Below, one piece after another: positions 7,501-20,329 of a stretch of 64,000 nt of DNA; positions within the stretch are counted from its first letter, which is position 1; each line of letters begins with the position of its first letter. The position numbers and the translations under genes were made by a program. A model generated the notes under the pieces. It was not told where the DNA came from, ran no database searches, and saw only the letters and a program-made list of their open reading frames with translations. Origin of the DNA: Pachyseris speciosa. Its lineage: Eukaryota; Cnidaria; Anthozoa; Scleractinia; Pachyseridae. The stretch is taken from NCBI GenBank assembly GCA_016490735.1, contig JAEMWC010001013.1, forward strand, positions 1-64,000, read 5' to 3'.

Positions 7501-10500
7501 CGCAGAGGCGATGACAGATGGCCGTGGCACTGCAGCTCGCCTTGTCTTGAAGCATGGCGGGAAGGTGTCGTGGCTGAACCCTGTGATTTTCACGAGTTCG
7601 TGTGAAATAGCCATCACGTACTTTCCCCTTGACGATCAAATCTGTGAGCTGAAGTTTGGCTCGTGGTCCTACAGCAGTGACTTCCTGGATGTTCATCCTC
7701 GGAGTGATAGTGCGGACTTAAACTCGTGAGTTTACTTGCAATGTGCTTCGCCGCGCGCTGATTTGGTTTCTTAACAGTTAAAATAAATAAATGAAAAAGA
7801 TGATAGCCTGCTATGGTAAGCTACTAACGTCTTTAAACGAGTGTTGTAACTAGAGATCCCACCAGCTGAACGAGTTAAAGGCCATCCTACGACAACAACA
7901 ACAACAACACGTTTTATTTGCATGACCGTAAAACATTACAGTATTGCGAAAGCAGGCAACAAGAATTAAACTGCACTAGTTTGACAACAGAACTAAACTT
8001 GAACTTAACTTAGTCAAAGTCAACCGATGCCTTTTCTTTCCTATCTATTTCTTAATTATCATCGAAAGGAGAATGAGTATATCATAAATCCAAGAAATCA
8101 TGCTACCATGACAGGCGCGGATCCAGGGGAGGTGAAATGGGTAAATTTTAACCCCCCCCCCTTTTTTTTCTGAGCCCCCCTTCTTTCTTTTTTTTTTTTT
8201 TTTTTTATCCCTCAAATATTGAAATAATATTTGATTTCTCTCATTTCTCTGATTGAGGTGGAGAAAATCCACTCCCCATTTCAAAATCCTGGATCCGCGC
8301 CTGCATGAGTTGCAAAGTGATTGGGACACTAGCAGAAAAAACGCACACAAATATTATCCCGAGCCGCACAATAAAAGACCGCGTGACCCATTCCTCCACC
8401 TCCCGCCTCCATTTAAGTTTGTACCCTTGTTTTGCACATGATCCGGCTACCGAGATAACAGTTTACTGGAGAGGGATGAGAAAACAACAGTGTGCGCGAA
8501 TCGAAATATTGGGTCTGGGAGTAACAGTGTCTAAACTACTTTTGCAACTAAGTGTGGGTTGCCTTGAAAGAAGAAAACAAACCTAAATTTGATCCGACTC
8601 AAACTATTACCCCATTTGACCTTAGCACATCAGCAGAAGATCAATGGTGCATATGATGGCTTATTTTTCCGACGTATGGTATTATATTAATGGACAGCTC
8701 GATCGTTTCATTTTATAAAGACTTTTTAGAAATATCGCATTATCACCAGTTATTCAGGAAATAAACCTAACATCGACAGGTATGTGGAGAATTGAGAGTA
8801 GATCCTTCTTGATGTTAAATCGAAAGTTTCCAGACGTGACGTATTACCTCGAGCTGCGCAGGCGCACTTTATTTTACATGATGAACTTCATTCTTCCTTG
8901 TGTGCTGATTGCCGTCCTAACTCTCCTCGTCTTTCTACTGCCGACAGAGTCTGGAGAGAGAATGTCATTTGGCGTCACAGTCCTGTTGTCCTTCACCATT
9001 CTGTTGTTGATGCTGATGGTAAGTGTGCATGGCGGTAATAGTGTTTTGTTTCTCTTGGCCTCGCTTCCAAGGGGATTTAAGACTTTTCACTCCGGTCCAT
9101 GAATGACCCGAGTTTATTTTTGATATACCAGCTTGAAGCATTAGTCATCAACAATGGTACTTGGTCAATGATAAGTGTACATTGTTTCCAGAGGAAGGAA
9201 GTTTTGAATACTTGTATTGTATCAGAGCATCAACATGCCTTTGACAATTGAAATTCTAGCTAACACAGTAAGTTAGAAAGAAAGCTTTTGGGGGAGATGG
9301 GCTCATGACCAGGCGAAAGAAAATCTTAACAGTCTTTTAGAGCTAATTCATCTTTATTCCTGTTTTCTTCAGGCCAAGTTACCCGCCACCTCCAAAGTTA
9401 TTCCACTGATTGCCGTTTACTACGCCTGTACTATAATCGAGGTGTCAGCGGTAATGGGCATGGCGTGCCTCGTGTTGCGTTTCTATCACCCAGACAACTC
9501 GTCTGCGCCAATACCTGCGTGCATCCGGGTAATTCAGAAATATTTCTAAACACAACCCGAGAAAAGGCATACATTGGGCGCTTCATATGTACACAAACTG
9601 TCTGGTTGGAAATGTTGATCCTGAAGATTTAATAATTAAGTTTGTCCTAACGTAACCAAAGACGGATAGCGGGCAAAATGTATCTGCATCAATTGTAGGA
9701 CCCCCTTGAGGGGGTAGCCCATAATTTCTAAAACTTTCCAAAAGGTATGACGTGCACTATTTCATTTTGCAAACGGAGTTTCTAGCATTTGCGCGTAAAT
9801 AAAACGCACCCATTTTCTTCTCTAGCCTCGCCCTCGGTGCTACGTCTCGCAAAAGACATACAGAAATATTAAAGTCAAACCGATCGAGTCTCAAGCCTGA
9901 CACAAAATGAACATTCCACTCCACAGCGCTTTTTGACCTCAGACCACTATATCAATTTTAAGAACATGGCTGTATATTTGGGTCCAGGAACTAATACTGA
10001 GAAAAATGACTTATTGCGGACGCTGAAAACTCAGAATAAAACATGGATCAGAAGAAAAAGAATTCATGTCTTTACATTGAGTACTAATTAAATTGCTGTA
10101 ACGTGAGTACATCCGCTGGACGAGTGCGACAGGCGAAGATTGTTCAGGAGTTTCGACAAGGTAAGTTAAAGCATTAGTCAGATCGAAATGCCATCTTTAT
10201 GTTTGAAACTAAAACAATTCAATTACAGCTCTTTATGAGGTTTCAATTAATCTAAGGTGAAATCTCCCGCCGAGTTTTAACGACCAATACGAAGCTTTGA
10301 CGTTTCAGATCTCAATTTTTTCTCTTCAATCTTTTTTGTTTCAGACTGTCTTTCCATTTAGATGCCCACCCAATCTACAGGAGGTTCTTATGGTATTTCC
10401 CTACTCAATGCAATCTGTATACTCATTAAATTCTCTTTACATCGATTACAGCTAAACTGCGAGAAAACAGAGGCAAGGAGCAAACCAACATGACAATCCT

Positions 10501-10669
10501 AACAGACAACATCTTCAAACAGGAACAGGCAGACAGAATGAGAGAGGAGTGGCGAATGTCAGCCATGATTATCAACCGGCTGTTTGCGTGGATTTACCTC
10601 CTCACTATCATAATAACACTGATGGCTGTGTTGTTAACAGCACCGCGATTTAGGAATGATGAATTGTAA
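7501..10669 (+). CDS. Nicotinic acetylcholine receptor-like subunit, 3' exons (copy A)
   Basis: This is a pentameric ligand-gated ion channel subunit of the plasma membrane. Exon 7501-7725 (after TTTCCAG, before GTGAGT) encodes the end of the extracellular domain with a canonical Cys-loop: two cysteines 13 residues apart around ITYFPLDDQ, then LKFGSWSYSSDFLD. Exon ~8758-9018 encodes pre-M1, M1 and M2, with GERMSFGVTVLLSF. The acidic residue at the start of M2 suggests a cation channel. Exon 9373-9528 encodes M3 and HPDNSSAPIPACIR. A short exon ends at 10160 before GTAAGT. The last exon 10452-10669 encodes the MA helix and M4 to the stop. No vicinal cysteine pair occurs before M1, so it is a non-alpha type. 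Exon 1 ends in phase 2 and does not join exon 2 in frame, so a small exon may be missed. N-terminal exons are not found upstream. Confidence 0.8.
8112..8303. mobile_element. 192 bp MITE in receptor intron, CATGA duplication
   Basis: The termini CAGGCGCGGATCCAGG and CCTGGATCCGCGCCTG are perfect inverted repeats. CATGA flanks both ends (8107-8111, 8304-8308). The interior is C/T homopolymer-rich. The duplicated block has the same insertion at 13762. Confidence 0.85.
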
Positions 10670-11019
10670 AATAGAGCAGGATTTCGACCATGCCAAAGTG
10701 ATTCTGCGGTGCTCTCATAGTTTTGCCCTGACCTTAGTGTACTAGTAAGTCAGGGACATCAAACAGAATAGTGTCATTGATTGGTTTTCGTTAGAAGGCG
10801 CAGCCGAACGAAATTTTTTTCGCCGGTGCCATATTGAAATTTAACTCCTGAAGTACCTCGTAAATAATTACTGTATAGAAGGTTTAGGCCGTTTGAAAGT
10901 TGGGTATTCACGGCGCCTAAAGTATACTAGTGTTTGTATAGATTGGGCACGCTAACCTTTTACCCATCCTCTATGATGCAAGGCGGGTGAGGCTAGTTAC
11001 AGCCGCCTTGGCATTCCAG

Positions 11020-11385
11020 GGGGAAGGGGGTACTCCCTTATTTAGGCTATATAGGTATGTGCGGCCCCAAAGGGTATGGTTTTTTAGCCGTTTTGGTCTG
11101 AAATAGGGTACTGATTTTGACCATTTTTGTCTGAAATAGGGTATGATTTGTGCACTCAAGTCTTGACTTGAATATGTTTTTTTTTAGGCGATCTGACCAT
11201 CAACAAAAGCCCTTCTTTTTTGTCTTTTAATTGTGTTTACGCCAACTATGTACGTGAAATAGGTCTGAAATAGGGTATCGAATTTTTAGTCAGGTCTGAA
11301 ATAGGTAGGGAAAATCGCAGATTTTGTTCTGAAATAGGGTAAGGGTTTTAGGAAGCGGGCCGCACACCCCCACCCAATTTTTCTG
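11020..11385 (+). mobile_element. GGGTACTCCC-type interspersed repeat
   Basis: It shares a body with copies at 16.7, 35.7, 59.2 and 63.6 kb. The motif GGTCTGAAATAGGGTA recurs about five times inside. The left end keeps GGGTACTCCC; the right end stops at CCCACCCAATTTTTCT without the inverted terminus seen at 36.08 kb. Confidence 0.7.
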
Positions 11386-12177
11386 GCAGGTTGGCGCGGG
11401 TTCTATCTGTACTTTATGCAAGGCGTTTAACGTAGTAGCATTTTCAAATACGTCTAGTACACTTTACTCCTGTAATACAGCCATTCCTTCCCGTGATAAT
11501 AAACAAAGCAACCCACCAGTGCCATTTTTCAAGTATATAATATGCCTACTGCCTGCCAAACCTTTACAATTGCAACAATCAAACCAACCGCGCCAAGTGA
11601 TTGGTTTTTTTTCGGCATTCGACAGTGCTAACAAACCAAGATTGGGTTCATCAGTTAAATTAGTTATGCAGCCTTTGAAGTCCCAAGCTAAAAATGGCGC
11701 AGGACACTCTTGTTCTAAGGTTAGGTTAATAAGCCATGAAACTGACCATATTCCAAGGAAGAACGGGATATATCCAATGTACAATCTTCGACAATTTTAC
11801 TTGGGAAGGTTTGACGATCGTATATTATGTTGTCCTTGACAACCGTAACAGTTCATTTCTGTGGATATTTTCTCCTTCCCCATCCCCCTAGGTCCATGTT
11901 GGATGCTTGGCGGATAAAAAAAAAAAACGAGAACTGTCTGGTACCATCCAACAGTGACGAAAAATTGAAAAGGGGTAGAGGTAGAGCACGAAAAAAGTCG
12001 AATTGAGTCAGCCTTCCCCTGAGCTTTGTGGAGGATCATGTGCCGGTACAAGGTGATGATGATGGAGAAAGTGTCTCAAGCAGTTGGCACTAGAAGTAAC
12101 CATGGAAACAAACCCACAAATGGAAACAAATTAAAATTTAAGCGTTGCGTGATAGCCCCCAAAAACGGCTGCGAGGG

Positions 12178-12560
12178 TGAGACTAGACCTCGATTATCTG
12201 GCCTTGCTTTGGTCCCAGTTTCTCATGAATATTAATATGCCATATTAAAGATAAACAGCAAAACTTTCTTCCTTCAAATTAAGTAATGAAACTCCGGTTC
12301 AAACTGAATTTGTTTCGCTTCAAAACACAAATCTGTACGCGTTTTGAGCTCACGCACGCCGTACTAATGCAATGCATTTCACTGAGCTCTGATTTGCTCA
12401 GGTATTCTTTGTTGCTAAGTGAAATTTCACGCTCCATTTGTTCAGCTATTCAGTAGTTTTGGCTCATTAATATTTATATTTTCGATTATCCAGACTCTTG
12501 ATTATCCGGACTATTCAGCTCAGTCCCCACGAGTTCGGATAATGGAAGTTCAACTGTATA
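12178..12560. mobile_element. Possible pogo/Tigger-like miniature element
   Basis: The right end, read on the minus strand, starts CAGTTGAACTTCCATTATCC; the left end GACTAGACCTCGATTATCTG is a diverged counterpart. No coding capacity. Weak call; duplicated at about 17832-18214. Confidence 0.3.
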
Positions 12561-13150
12561 GCTCTCTAAATAGTTGCATTGTATTTAATATTTTTGTTAC
12601 GCGCAAATTGTCGTGGAATGTGTATAAAATTCAAATCAACCGTCCTACAGCGGCTTCCTGAGAACCAGCCTGAACATTGGCGTGAAAATATCTTTCCTTC
12701 CCGCTTCTGTAAGCGCATCTGCTGCTGTCAGCAACACATGGTGGACATCAGTGGATCCCCGAGGTACAATCCGGAGCATTTCCATTCCCGATAGCATAAA
12801 ATGAGTGTGTTTTCTACCAACCGATGACACTCTGAAAGCGTCAAGGGAGAACGCGTGTTTGCCGACGAAAAACGTGTACCTTTGAAGAAAGTAAAGGGAG
12901 AAACACAGCACGAAATGGCAGATTTACATTACTTTAGTATACTCCGTAAAGTTGCGTAAAGCAGTAATGTAACCTTTAAAATCACACTTGCCTGCTGGAG
13001 TTTACGCAACACTCAAATCTTAGCGTTATTTTTCAAAATAGCACCTTCTCGAGTCCTCTTAGAAAAACAAAGCCCTTCAAAGCTGCATAGGTACGTCTCT
13101 TTCTGACTCCAAGGACTATTTTCAAGAAATCTTCATTGTTTGATTTCCAG

Positions 13151-16100
13151 CGCAGAGGCGATGACAGATGGCCGTGGCACTGCAGCTCGCCTTGTCTTGA
13201 AGCATGGCGGGAAGGTGTCGTGGCTGAACCCTGTGATTTTCACGAGTTCGTGTGAAATAGCCATCACGTACTTTCCCCTTGACGATCAAATCTGTGAGCT
13301 GAAGTTTGGCTCGTGGTCCTACAGCAGTGACTTCCTGGATGTTCATCCTCGGAGTGATAGTGCGGACTTAAACTCGTGAGTTTACTTGCAATGTGCTTCG
13401 CCGCGCGCTGATTTGGTTTCTTAACAGTTAAAATAAATAAATGAAAAAGATGATAGCCTGCTATGGTAAGCTACTAACGTCTTTAAACGAGTGTTGTAAC
13501 TAGAGATCCCACCAGCTGAACGAGTTAAAGGCCATCCTACGACAACAACAACAACAACACGTTTTATTTGCATGACCGTAAAACATTACAGTATTGCGAA
13601 AGCAGGCAACAAGAATTAAACTGCACTAGTTTGACAACAGAACTAAACTTGAACTTAACTTAGTCAAAGTCAACCGATGCCTTTTCTTTCCTATCTATTT
13701 CTTAATTATCATCGAAAGGAGAATGAGTATATCATAAATCCAAGAAATCATGCTACCATGACAGGCGCGGATCCAGGGGAGGTGAAATGGGTAAATTTTA
13801 ACCCCCCCCCCCCCTTTTTTTTCTGAGCCCCCTTCTTTCTTTTTTTTTTTTTTTTTCTTATCCCTCAAATATTGAAATAATATTTGATTTCTCTCATTTC
13901 TCTGATTGAGGTGGAGAAAATCCACTCCCCATTTCAAAATCCTGGATCCGCGCCTGCATGAGTTGCAAAGTGATTGGGACACTAGCAGAAAAAACGCACA
14001 CAAATATTATCCCGAGCCGCACAATAAAAGACCGCGTGACCCATTCCTCCACCTCCCGCCTCCATTTAAGTTTGTACCCTTGTTTTGCACATGATCCGGC
14101 TACCGAGATAACAGTTTACTGGAGAGGGATGAGAAAACAACAGTGTGCGCGAATCGAAATATTGGGTCTGGGAGTAACAGTGTCTAAACTACTTTTGCAA
14201 CTAAGTGTGGGTTGCCTTGAAAGAAGAAAACAAACCTAAATTTGATCCGACTCAAACTATTACCCCATTTGACCTTAGCACATCAGCAGAAGATCAATGG
14301 TGCATATGATGGCTTATTTTTCCGACGTATGGTATTATATTAATGGACAGCTCGATCGTTTCATTTTATAAAGACTTTTTAGAAATATCGCATTATCACC
14401 AGTTATTCAGGAAATAAACCTAACATCGACAGGTATGTGGAGAATTGAGAGTAGATCCTTCTTGATGTTAAATCGAAAGTTTCCAGACGTGACGTATTAC
14501 CTCGAGCTGCGCAGGCGCACTTTATTTTACATGATGAACTTCATTCTTCCTTGTGTGCTGATTGCCGTCCTAACTCTCCTCGTCTTTCTACTGCCGACAG
14601 AGTCTGGAGAGAGAATGTCATTTGGCGTCACAGTCCTGTTGTCCTTCACCATTCTGTTGTTGATGCTGATGGTAAGTGTGCATGGCGGTAATAGTGTTTT
14701 GTTTCTCTTGGCCTCGCTTCCAAGGGGATTTAAGACTTTTCACTCCGGTCCATGAATGACCCGAGTTTATTTTTGATATACCAGCTTGAAGCATTAGTCA
14801 TCAACAATGGTACTTGGTCAATGATAAGTGTACATTGTTTCCAGAGGAAGGAAGTTTTGAATACTTGTATTGTATCAGAGCATCAACATGCCTTTGACAA
14901 TTGAAATTCTAGCTAACACAGTAAGTTAGAAAGAAAGCTTTTGGGGGAGATGGGCTCATGACCAGGCGAAAGAAAATCTTAACAGTCTTTTAGAGCTAAT
15001 TCATCTTTATTCCTGTTTTCTTCAGGCCAAGTTACCCGCCACCTCCAAAGTTATTCCACTGATTGCCGTTTACTACGCCTGTACTATAATCGAGGTGTCA
15101 GCGGTAATGGGCATGGCGTGCCTCGTGTTGCGTTTCTATCACCCAGACAACTCGTCTGCGCCAATACCTGCGTGCATCCGGGTAATTCAGAAATATTTCT
15201 AAACACAACCCGAGAAAAGGCATACATTGGGCGCTTCATATGTACACAAACTGTCTGGTTGGAAATGTTGATCCTGAAGATTTAATAATTAAGTTTGTCC
15301 TAACGTAACCAAAGACGGATAGCGGGCAAAATGTATCTGCATCAATTGTAGGACCCCCCTTGAGGGGGTAGCCCATAATTTCTAAAACTTTCCAAAAGGT
15401 ATGACGTGCACTATTTCATTTTGCAAACGGAGTTTCTAGCATTTGCGCGTAAATAAAACGCACCCATTTTCTTCTCTAGCCTCGCCCTCGGTGCTACGTC
15501 TCGCAAAAGACATACAGAAATATTAAAGTCAAACCGATCGAGTCTCAAGCCTGACACAAAATGAACATTCCACTCCACAGCGCTTTTTGACCTCAGACCA
15601 CTATATCAATTTTAAGAACATGGCTGTATATTTGGGTCCAGGAACTAATACTGAGAAAAATGACTTATTGCGGACGCTGAAAACTCAGAATAAAACATGG
15701 ATCAGAAGAAAAAGAATTCATGTCTTTACATTGAGTACTAATTAAATTGCTGTAACGTGAGTACATCCGCTGGACGAGTGCGACAGGCGAAGATTGTTCA
15801 GGAGTTTCGACAAGGTAAGTTAAAGCATTAGTCAGATCGAAATGCCATCTTTATGTTTGAAACTAAAACAATTCAATTACAGCTCTTTATGAGGTTTCAA
15901 TTAATCTAAGGTGAAATCTCCCGCCGAGTTTTAACGACCAATACGAAGCTTTGACGTTTCAGATCTCAATTTTTTCTCTTCAATCTTTTTTGTTTCAGAC
16001 TGTCTTTCCATTTAGATGCCCACCCAATCTACAGGAGGTTCTTATGGTATTTCCCTACTCAATGCAATCTGTATACTCATTAAATTCTCTTTACATCGAT

Positions 16101-16323
16101 TACAGCTAAACTGCGAGAAAACAGAGGCAAGGAGCAAACCAACATGACAATCCTAACAGACAACATCTTCAAACAGGAACAGGCAGACAGAATGAGAGAG
16201 GAGTGGCGAATGTCAGCCATGATTATCAACCGGCTGTTTGCGTGGATTTACCTCCTCACTATCATAATAACACTGATGGCTGTGTTGTTAACAGCACCGC
16301 GATTTAGGAATGATGAATTGTAA
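13151..16323 (+). CDS. Nicotinic acetylcholine receptor-like subunit, 3' exons (copy B)
   Basis: The exon set repeats copy A: 13151-13375 (Cys-loop), ~14411-14671 (M1-M2), 15026-15181 (M3), a short exon ending near 15814, and 16106-16323 (M4 and stop). Coding sequence appears identical to copy A, and the 2.3 kb between the stop of copy A and this exon contains no upstream receptor exons. Copy B therefore lacks its own signal peptide and N-terminal ligand-binding exons. If real, it could only be expressed by splicing onto copy A or as a truncated product. If the duplication is an assembly artefact, this is the same gene as copy A. Confidence 0.7.
13762..13956. mobile_element. MITE in receptor intron, copy B
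   Basis: Same element, termini and CATGA flanks as at 8112-8303; a few bases longer because of a longer C run. Confidence 0.85.
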
Positions 16324-16672
16324 AATAGAGCAGGATTTCGACCATGCCAAAGTGATTCTGCGGTGCTCTCATAGTTTTGCCCTGACCTTAGTGTACTAGT
16401 AAGTCAGGGACATCAAACAGAATAGTGTCATTGATTGGTTTTCGTTAGAAGGCGCAGCCGAACGAAATTTTTTTCGCCGGTGCCATATTGAAATTTAACT
16501 CCTGAAGTACCTCGTAAATAATTACTGTATAGAAGGTTTAGGCCGTTTGAAAGTTGGGTATTCACGGCGCCTAAAGTATACTAGTGTTTGTATAGATTGG
16601 GCACGCTAACCTTTTACCCATCCTCTATGATGCAAGGCGGGTGAGGCTAGTTACAGCCGCCTTGGCATTCCA

Positions 16673-17040
16673 GGGGGAAGGGGGGTACTCCCTTATTTAG
16701 GCTATATAGGTATGTGCGGCCCCAAAGGGTATGGTTTTTTAGCCGTTTTGGTCTGAAATAGGGTACTGATTTTGACCATTTTTGTCTGAAATAGGGTATG
16801 ATTTGTGCACTCAAGTCTTGACTTGAATATGTTTTTTTTAGGCGATCTGACCATCAACAAAAGCCCTTCTTTTTTGTCTTTTAATTGTGTTTACGCCAAC
16901 TATGTACGTGAAATAGGTCTGAAATAGGGTATCGAATTTTTAGTCAGGTCTGAAATAGGTAGGGAAAATCGCAGATTTTGTTCTGAAATAGGGTAAGGGT
17001 TTTAGGAAGCGGGCCGCACACCCCCACCCAATTTTTCTGG
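16673..17040 (+). mobile_element. GGGTACTCCC-type interspersed repeat, copy B
   Basis: The duplicate of the repeat at 11020-11385, differing by one G in the run before the terminus and one T internally. Confidence 0.7.
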
Positions 17041-18632
17041 CAGGTTGGCGCGGGTTCTATCTGTACTTTATGCAAGGCGTTTAACGTAGTAGCATTTTCA
17101 AATACGTCTAGTACACTTTACTCCTGTAATACAGCCATTCCTTCCCGTGATAATAAACAAAGCAACCCACCAGTGCCATTTTTCAAGTATATAATATGCC
17201 TACTGCCTGCCAAACCTTTACAATTGCAACAATCAAACCAACCGCGCCAAGTGATTGGTTTTTTTTCGGCATTCGACAGTGCTAACAAACCAAGATTGGG
17301 TTCATCAGTTAAATTAGTTATGCAGCCTTTGAAGTCCCAAGCTAAAAATGGCGCAGGACACTCTTGTTCTAAGGTTAGGTTAATAAGCCATGAAACTGAC
17401 CATATTCCAAGGAAGAACGGGATATATCCAATGTACAATCTTCGACAATTTTACTTGGGAAGGTTTGACGATCGTATATTATGTTGTCCTTGACAACCGT
17501 AACAGTTCATTTCTGTGGATATTTTCTCCTTCCCCATCCCCCTAGGTCCATGTTGGATGCTTGGCGGATAAAAAAAAAAAACGAGAACTGTCTGGTACCA
17601 TCCAACAGTGACGAAAAATTGAAAAGGGGTAGAGGTAGAGCACGAAAAAAGTCGAATTGAGTCAGCCTTCCCCTGAGCTTTGTGGAGGATCATGTGCCGG
17701 TACAAGGTGATGATGATGGAGAAAGTGTCTCAAGCAGTTGGCACTAGAAGTAACCATGGAAACAAACCCACAAATGGAAACAAATTAAAATTTAAGCGTT
17801 GCGTGATAGCCCCCAAAAACGGCTGCGAGGGTGAGACTAGACCTCGATTATCTGGCCTTGCTTTGGTCCCAGTTTCTCATGAATATTAATATGCCATATT
17901 AAAGATAAACAGCAAAACTTTCTTCCTTCAAATTAAGTAATGAAACTCCGGTTCAAACTGAATTTGTTTCGCTTCAAAACACAAATCTGTACGCGTTTTG
18001 AGCTCACGCACGCCGTACTAATGCAATGCATTTCACTGAGCTCTGATTTGCTCAGGTATTCTTTGTTGCTAAGTGAAATTTCACGCTCCATTTGTTCAGC
18101 TATTCAGTAGTTTTGGCTCATTAATATTTATATTTTCGATTATCCAGACTCTTGATTATCCGGACTATTCAGCTCAGTCCCCACGAGTTCGGATAATGGA
18201 AGTTCAACTGTATAGCTCTCTAAATAGTTGCATTGTATTTAATATTTTTGTTACGCGCAAATTGTCGTGGAATGTGTATAAAATTCAAATCAACCGTCCT
18301 ACAGCGGCTTCCTGAGAACCAGCCTGAACATTGGCGTGAAAATATCTTTCCTTCCCGCTTCTGTAAGCGCATCTGCTGCTGTCAGCAACACATGGTGGAC
18401 ATCAGTGGATCCCCGAGGTACAATCCGGAGCATTTCCATTCCCGATAGCATAAAATGAGTGTGTTTTCTACCAACCGATGACACTCTGAAAGCGTCAAGG
18501 GAGAACGCGTGTTTGCCGACGAAAAACGTGTACCTTTGAAGAAAGTAAAGGGAGAAACACAGCACGAAATGGCAGATTTACATTACTTTAGTATACTCCG
18601 TAAAGTTGCGTAAAGCAGTAATGTAACCTTTA

Positions 18633-19890
18633 CGTTCCTTTACGTTGCCATGCAAAGTTGCGTAAAGTTCAATGAAAACAAAGCTCCGGAAAGTTGCTGT
18701 TAAGTTTAAGTTTAGTTAAAAGTTTACGGCGCTTTTGTAAAACCGCGTAAAGCAAGGTAATGGGGATCTTTTTATCCAATAATGGAACTTAATATAAAGA
18801 TCCAGTAAACTTTTGCTTCATTTCTTTATTTAGATTAATTTCTTAAGTAACATACAGGTCAAAAAGAACTGGAGACAACAATTCAGAGCGCAGACGTATT
18901 GTATTTGCACGTGTCTTAACAAAAGAGTAGAGGTTTCCACGTCGACGGTATAGACAGTTTTCGTTTGACCTTTGGAATGAAGTACAGTCACATCTTTTGA
19001 TAGTGATAAGTTTTGGCTTAGCTTTCTTGTAAGAAAACGCATATTCTTATTGTGAGGGATATATAACAAATTAAGTCCTGGCCAAACTATCGAACAAAGT
19101 TGGATCTCACATCCAACATTGCCAACAGAGCACGAGTAGCGATTGTTGATTGGCTAGCAGGGCGAACCTGACTTGCATCAGGATACAGCTTTGTTGGAAG
19201 AGCGGCAAAAAAACACTGCAGCATTTTTTCGTCGAGCAGAATTGTTGAGCATGATGTTTGAAAAATGACCTGATATGAGTTGTTGCTTTTTTTTCTGTTG
19301 TGGATTCCTAGAATTGCAAGTGAAAGAAACCGAGCTGTGTGCACTAGAGTAGCAGAATCCCTATATTTTGATTATGGGGGGAAAGAGCAGTGCCCATGGA
19401 CTGTTGTACAACTCAGAGGTGAGTTATTTTTCCTGTGGCTTAAACTAAGAGAAATATATTTCAGGAAATAAGCAGTGGACATTGATTTGCTGCATCAATT
19501 AATTACAGGTTCGCCAATCTTGCATACCTGAGATACAGTACATGTATAATAGTTGGGTCAGAAATGTCGAGCCCCAAACCAAAACTGCACAGGCTCTCAA
19601 ACAGCGCAATAAATAAGCCTTCAAATTCAGTTCACTTTTGATCTTGACCTTTCAACCTGTTAATTAATGGCATCAGTTAAAATTGTCAAATGTGGTTCTA
19701 AGTGGGTGTTAGCATGCATTTTGTAAATTTGTTTCCCAGTTTGACAGTACATTTAGGCGATTTTTCTCTTTGTTTTGCCTTTCATTCCTTTCTTTACCCA
19801 AACCAAATGAGAAGTTCATTTCCATGTACTTGAAGCTATTGCATGACTGCCAGGGAAATTTTTGTTTGGATTATAGAAAAAGGTTTTGAA
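18633..19890. other. No gene recognised
   Basis: The sequence beyond the duplication starts with repeats of the GCGTAAAG/CTTTACG type (18602-18750), then unique sequence. A possible exon ending before GTGAGT near 19420 was considered, but nothing supports it. No RNA gene seen. Confidence 0.4.
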
Positions 19891-19892
19891 TA

Positions 19893-20040
19893 ATTATGTG
19901 AACGATCATTGCAGTTATGAACACTACTTAAGCAGTAGTGAAAATAAAGCCTGAAAAAAAACATCAGGCTTGTACAGGAGTTGAACCCATGACCTCTGCA
20001 ATACTGGTGCAGCACGCTACCAACTCGCTTAACAAGCAAT
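19893..20040 (-). mobile_element. tRNA-derived SINE (minus copy)
   Basis: On the minus strand the head has an A-box (TTAAGCGAGTTGGTAGCG) and B-box (GGGTTCAACTCC), followed by the tail CTGCTTAAGTAGTGTTCATA. It pairs head-to-head with the plus copy at 20085. Confidence 0.75.
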
Positions 20041-20084
20041 CTGGGAGTTGGTCATTTTGTTGTTTCGTGATGCCGGTATACCCA

Positions 20085-20240
20085 GTTGGTTTGTTAGCTC
20101 AGTTGTTAGAGTACTACTGCACCGGTATCGCAGAGGTCAAGGGTTCAATTCCCGTACAAGCCTGATTTTTTTCAGGCTTTATTGTCCCTACTGCTTAAGT
20201 GGTTAAGTAGTATTCATAACTGAGGAGATTGTTCACATAT
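20085..20240 (+). mobile_element. tRNA-derived SINE (plus copy)
   Basis: The head carries TTAGCTCAGTTGTTAGAG (A-box) and GGGTTCAATTCC (B-box), then a body with the hairpin-like AAGCCTGATTTTTTTCAGGC and the tail GCTTAAGTGGTTAAGTAGT. The loop keeps GGT at the anticodon position but the arms are degenerate. Confidence 0.75.
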
Positions 20241-20329
20241 GTTCATTCTGTAATCCACAGTTCAAATATTATATAATATTCATAATGTATTCATTCTCAG
20301 AAAAAGTTTTATTTCACTTCATACAACAG

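Larger units (their letters stand above)
7328..12978 (+). repeat. Tandem segmental duplication, copy A (5.65 kb)
   Basis: This block is repeated head-to-tail at 12979-18632. The offset grows only from 5650 to 5654 and each step falls in a homopolymer (C/T runs near 8153-8200 and 9710, G run near 11033, T run near 11177). The junction shares AAA. It holds receptor exons, introns and repeats. Confidence 0.95.
12979..18632 (+). repeat. Tandem segmental duplication, copy B
   Basis: Near-identical to 7328-12978, with differences seen only in homopolymer length. The 3' end breaks off at AACCTTTA, after which unique sequence starts. Either a very recent duplication or an assembly duplicate. Confidence 0.95.

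Noticed and set aside
11464..11839. Overlapping 106-codon frames on both strands
   Set aside because: No recognisable domain or splice context; antisense open frames in the receptor's downstream region look like chance.
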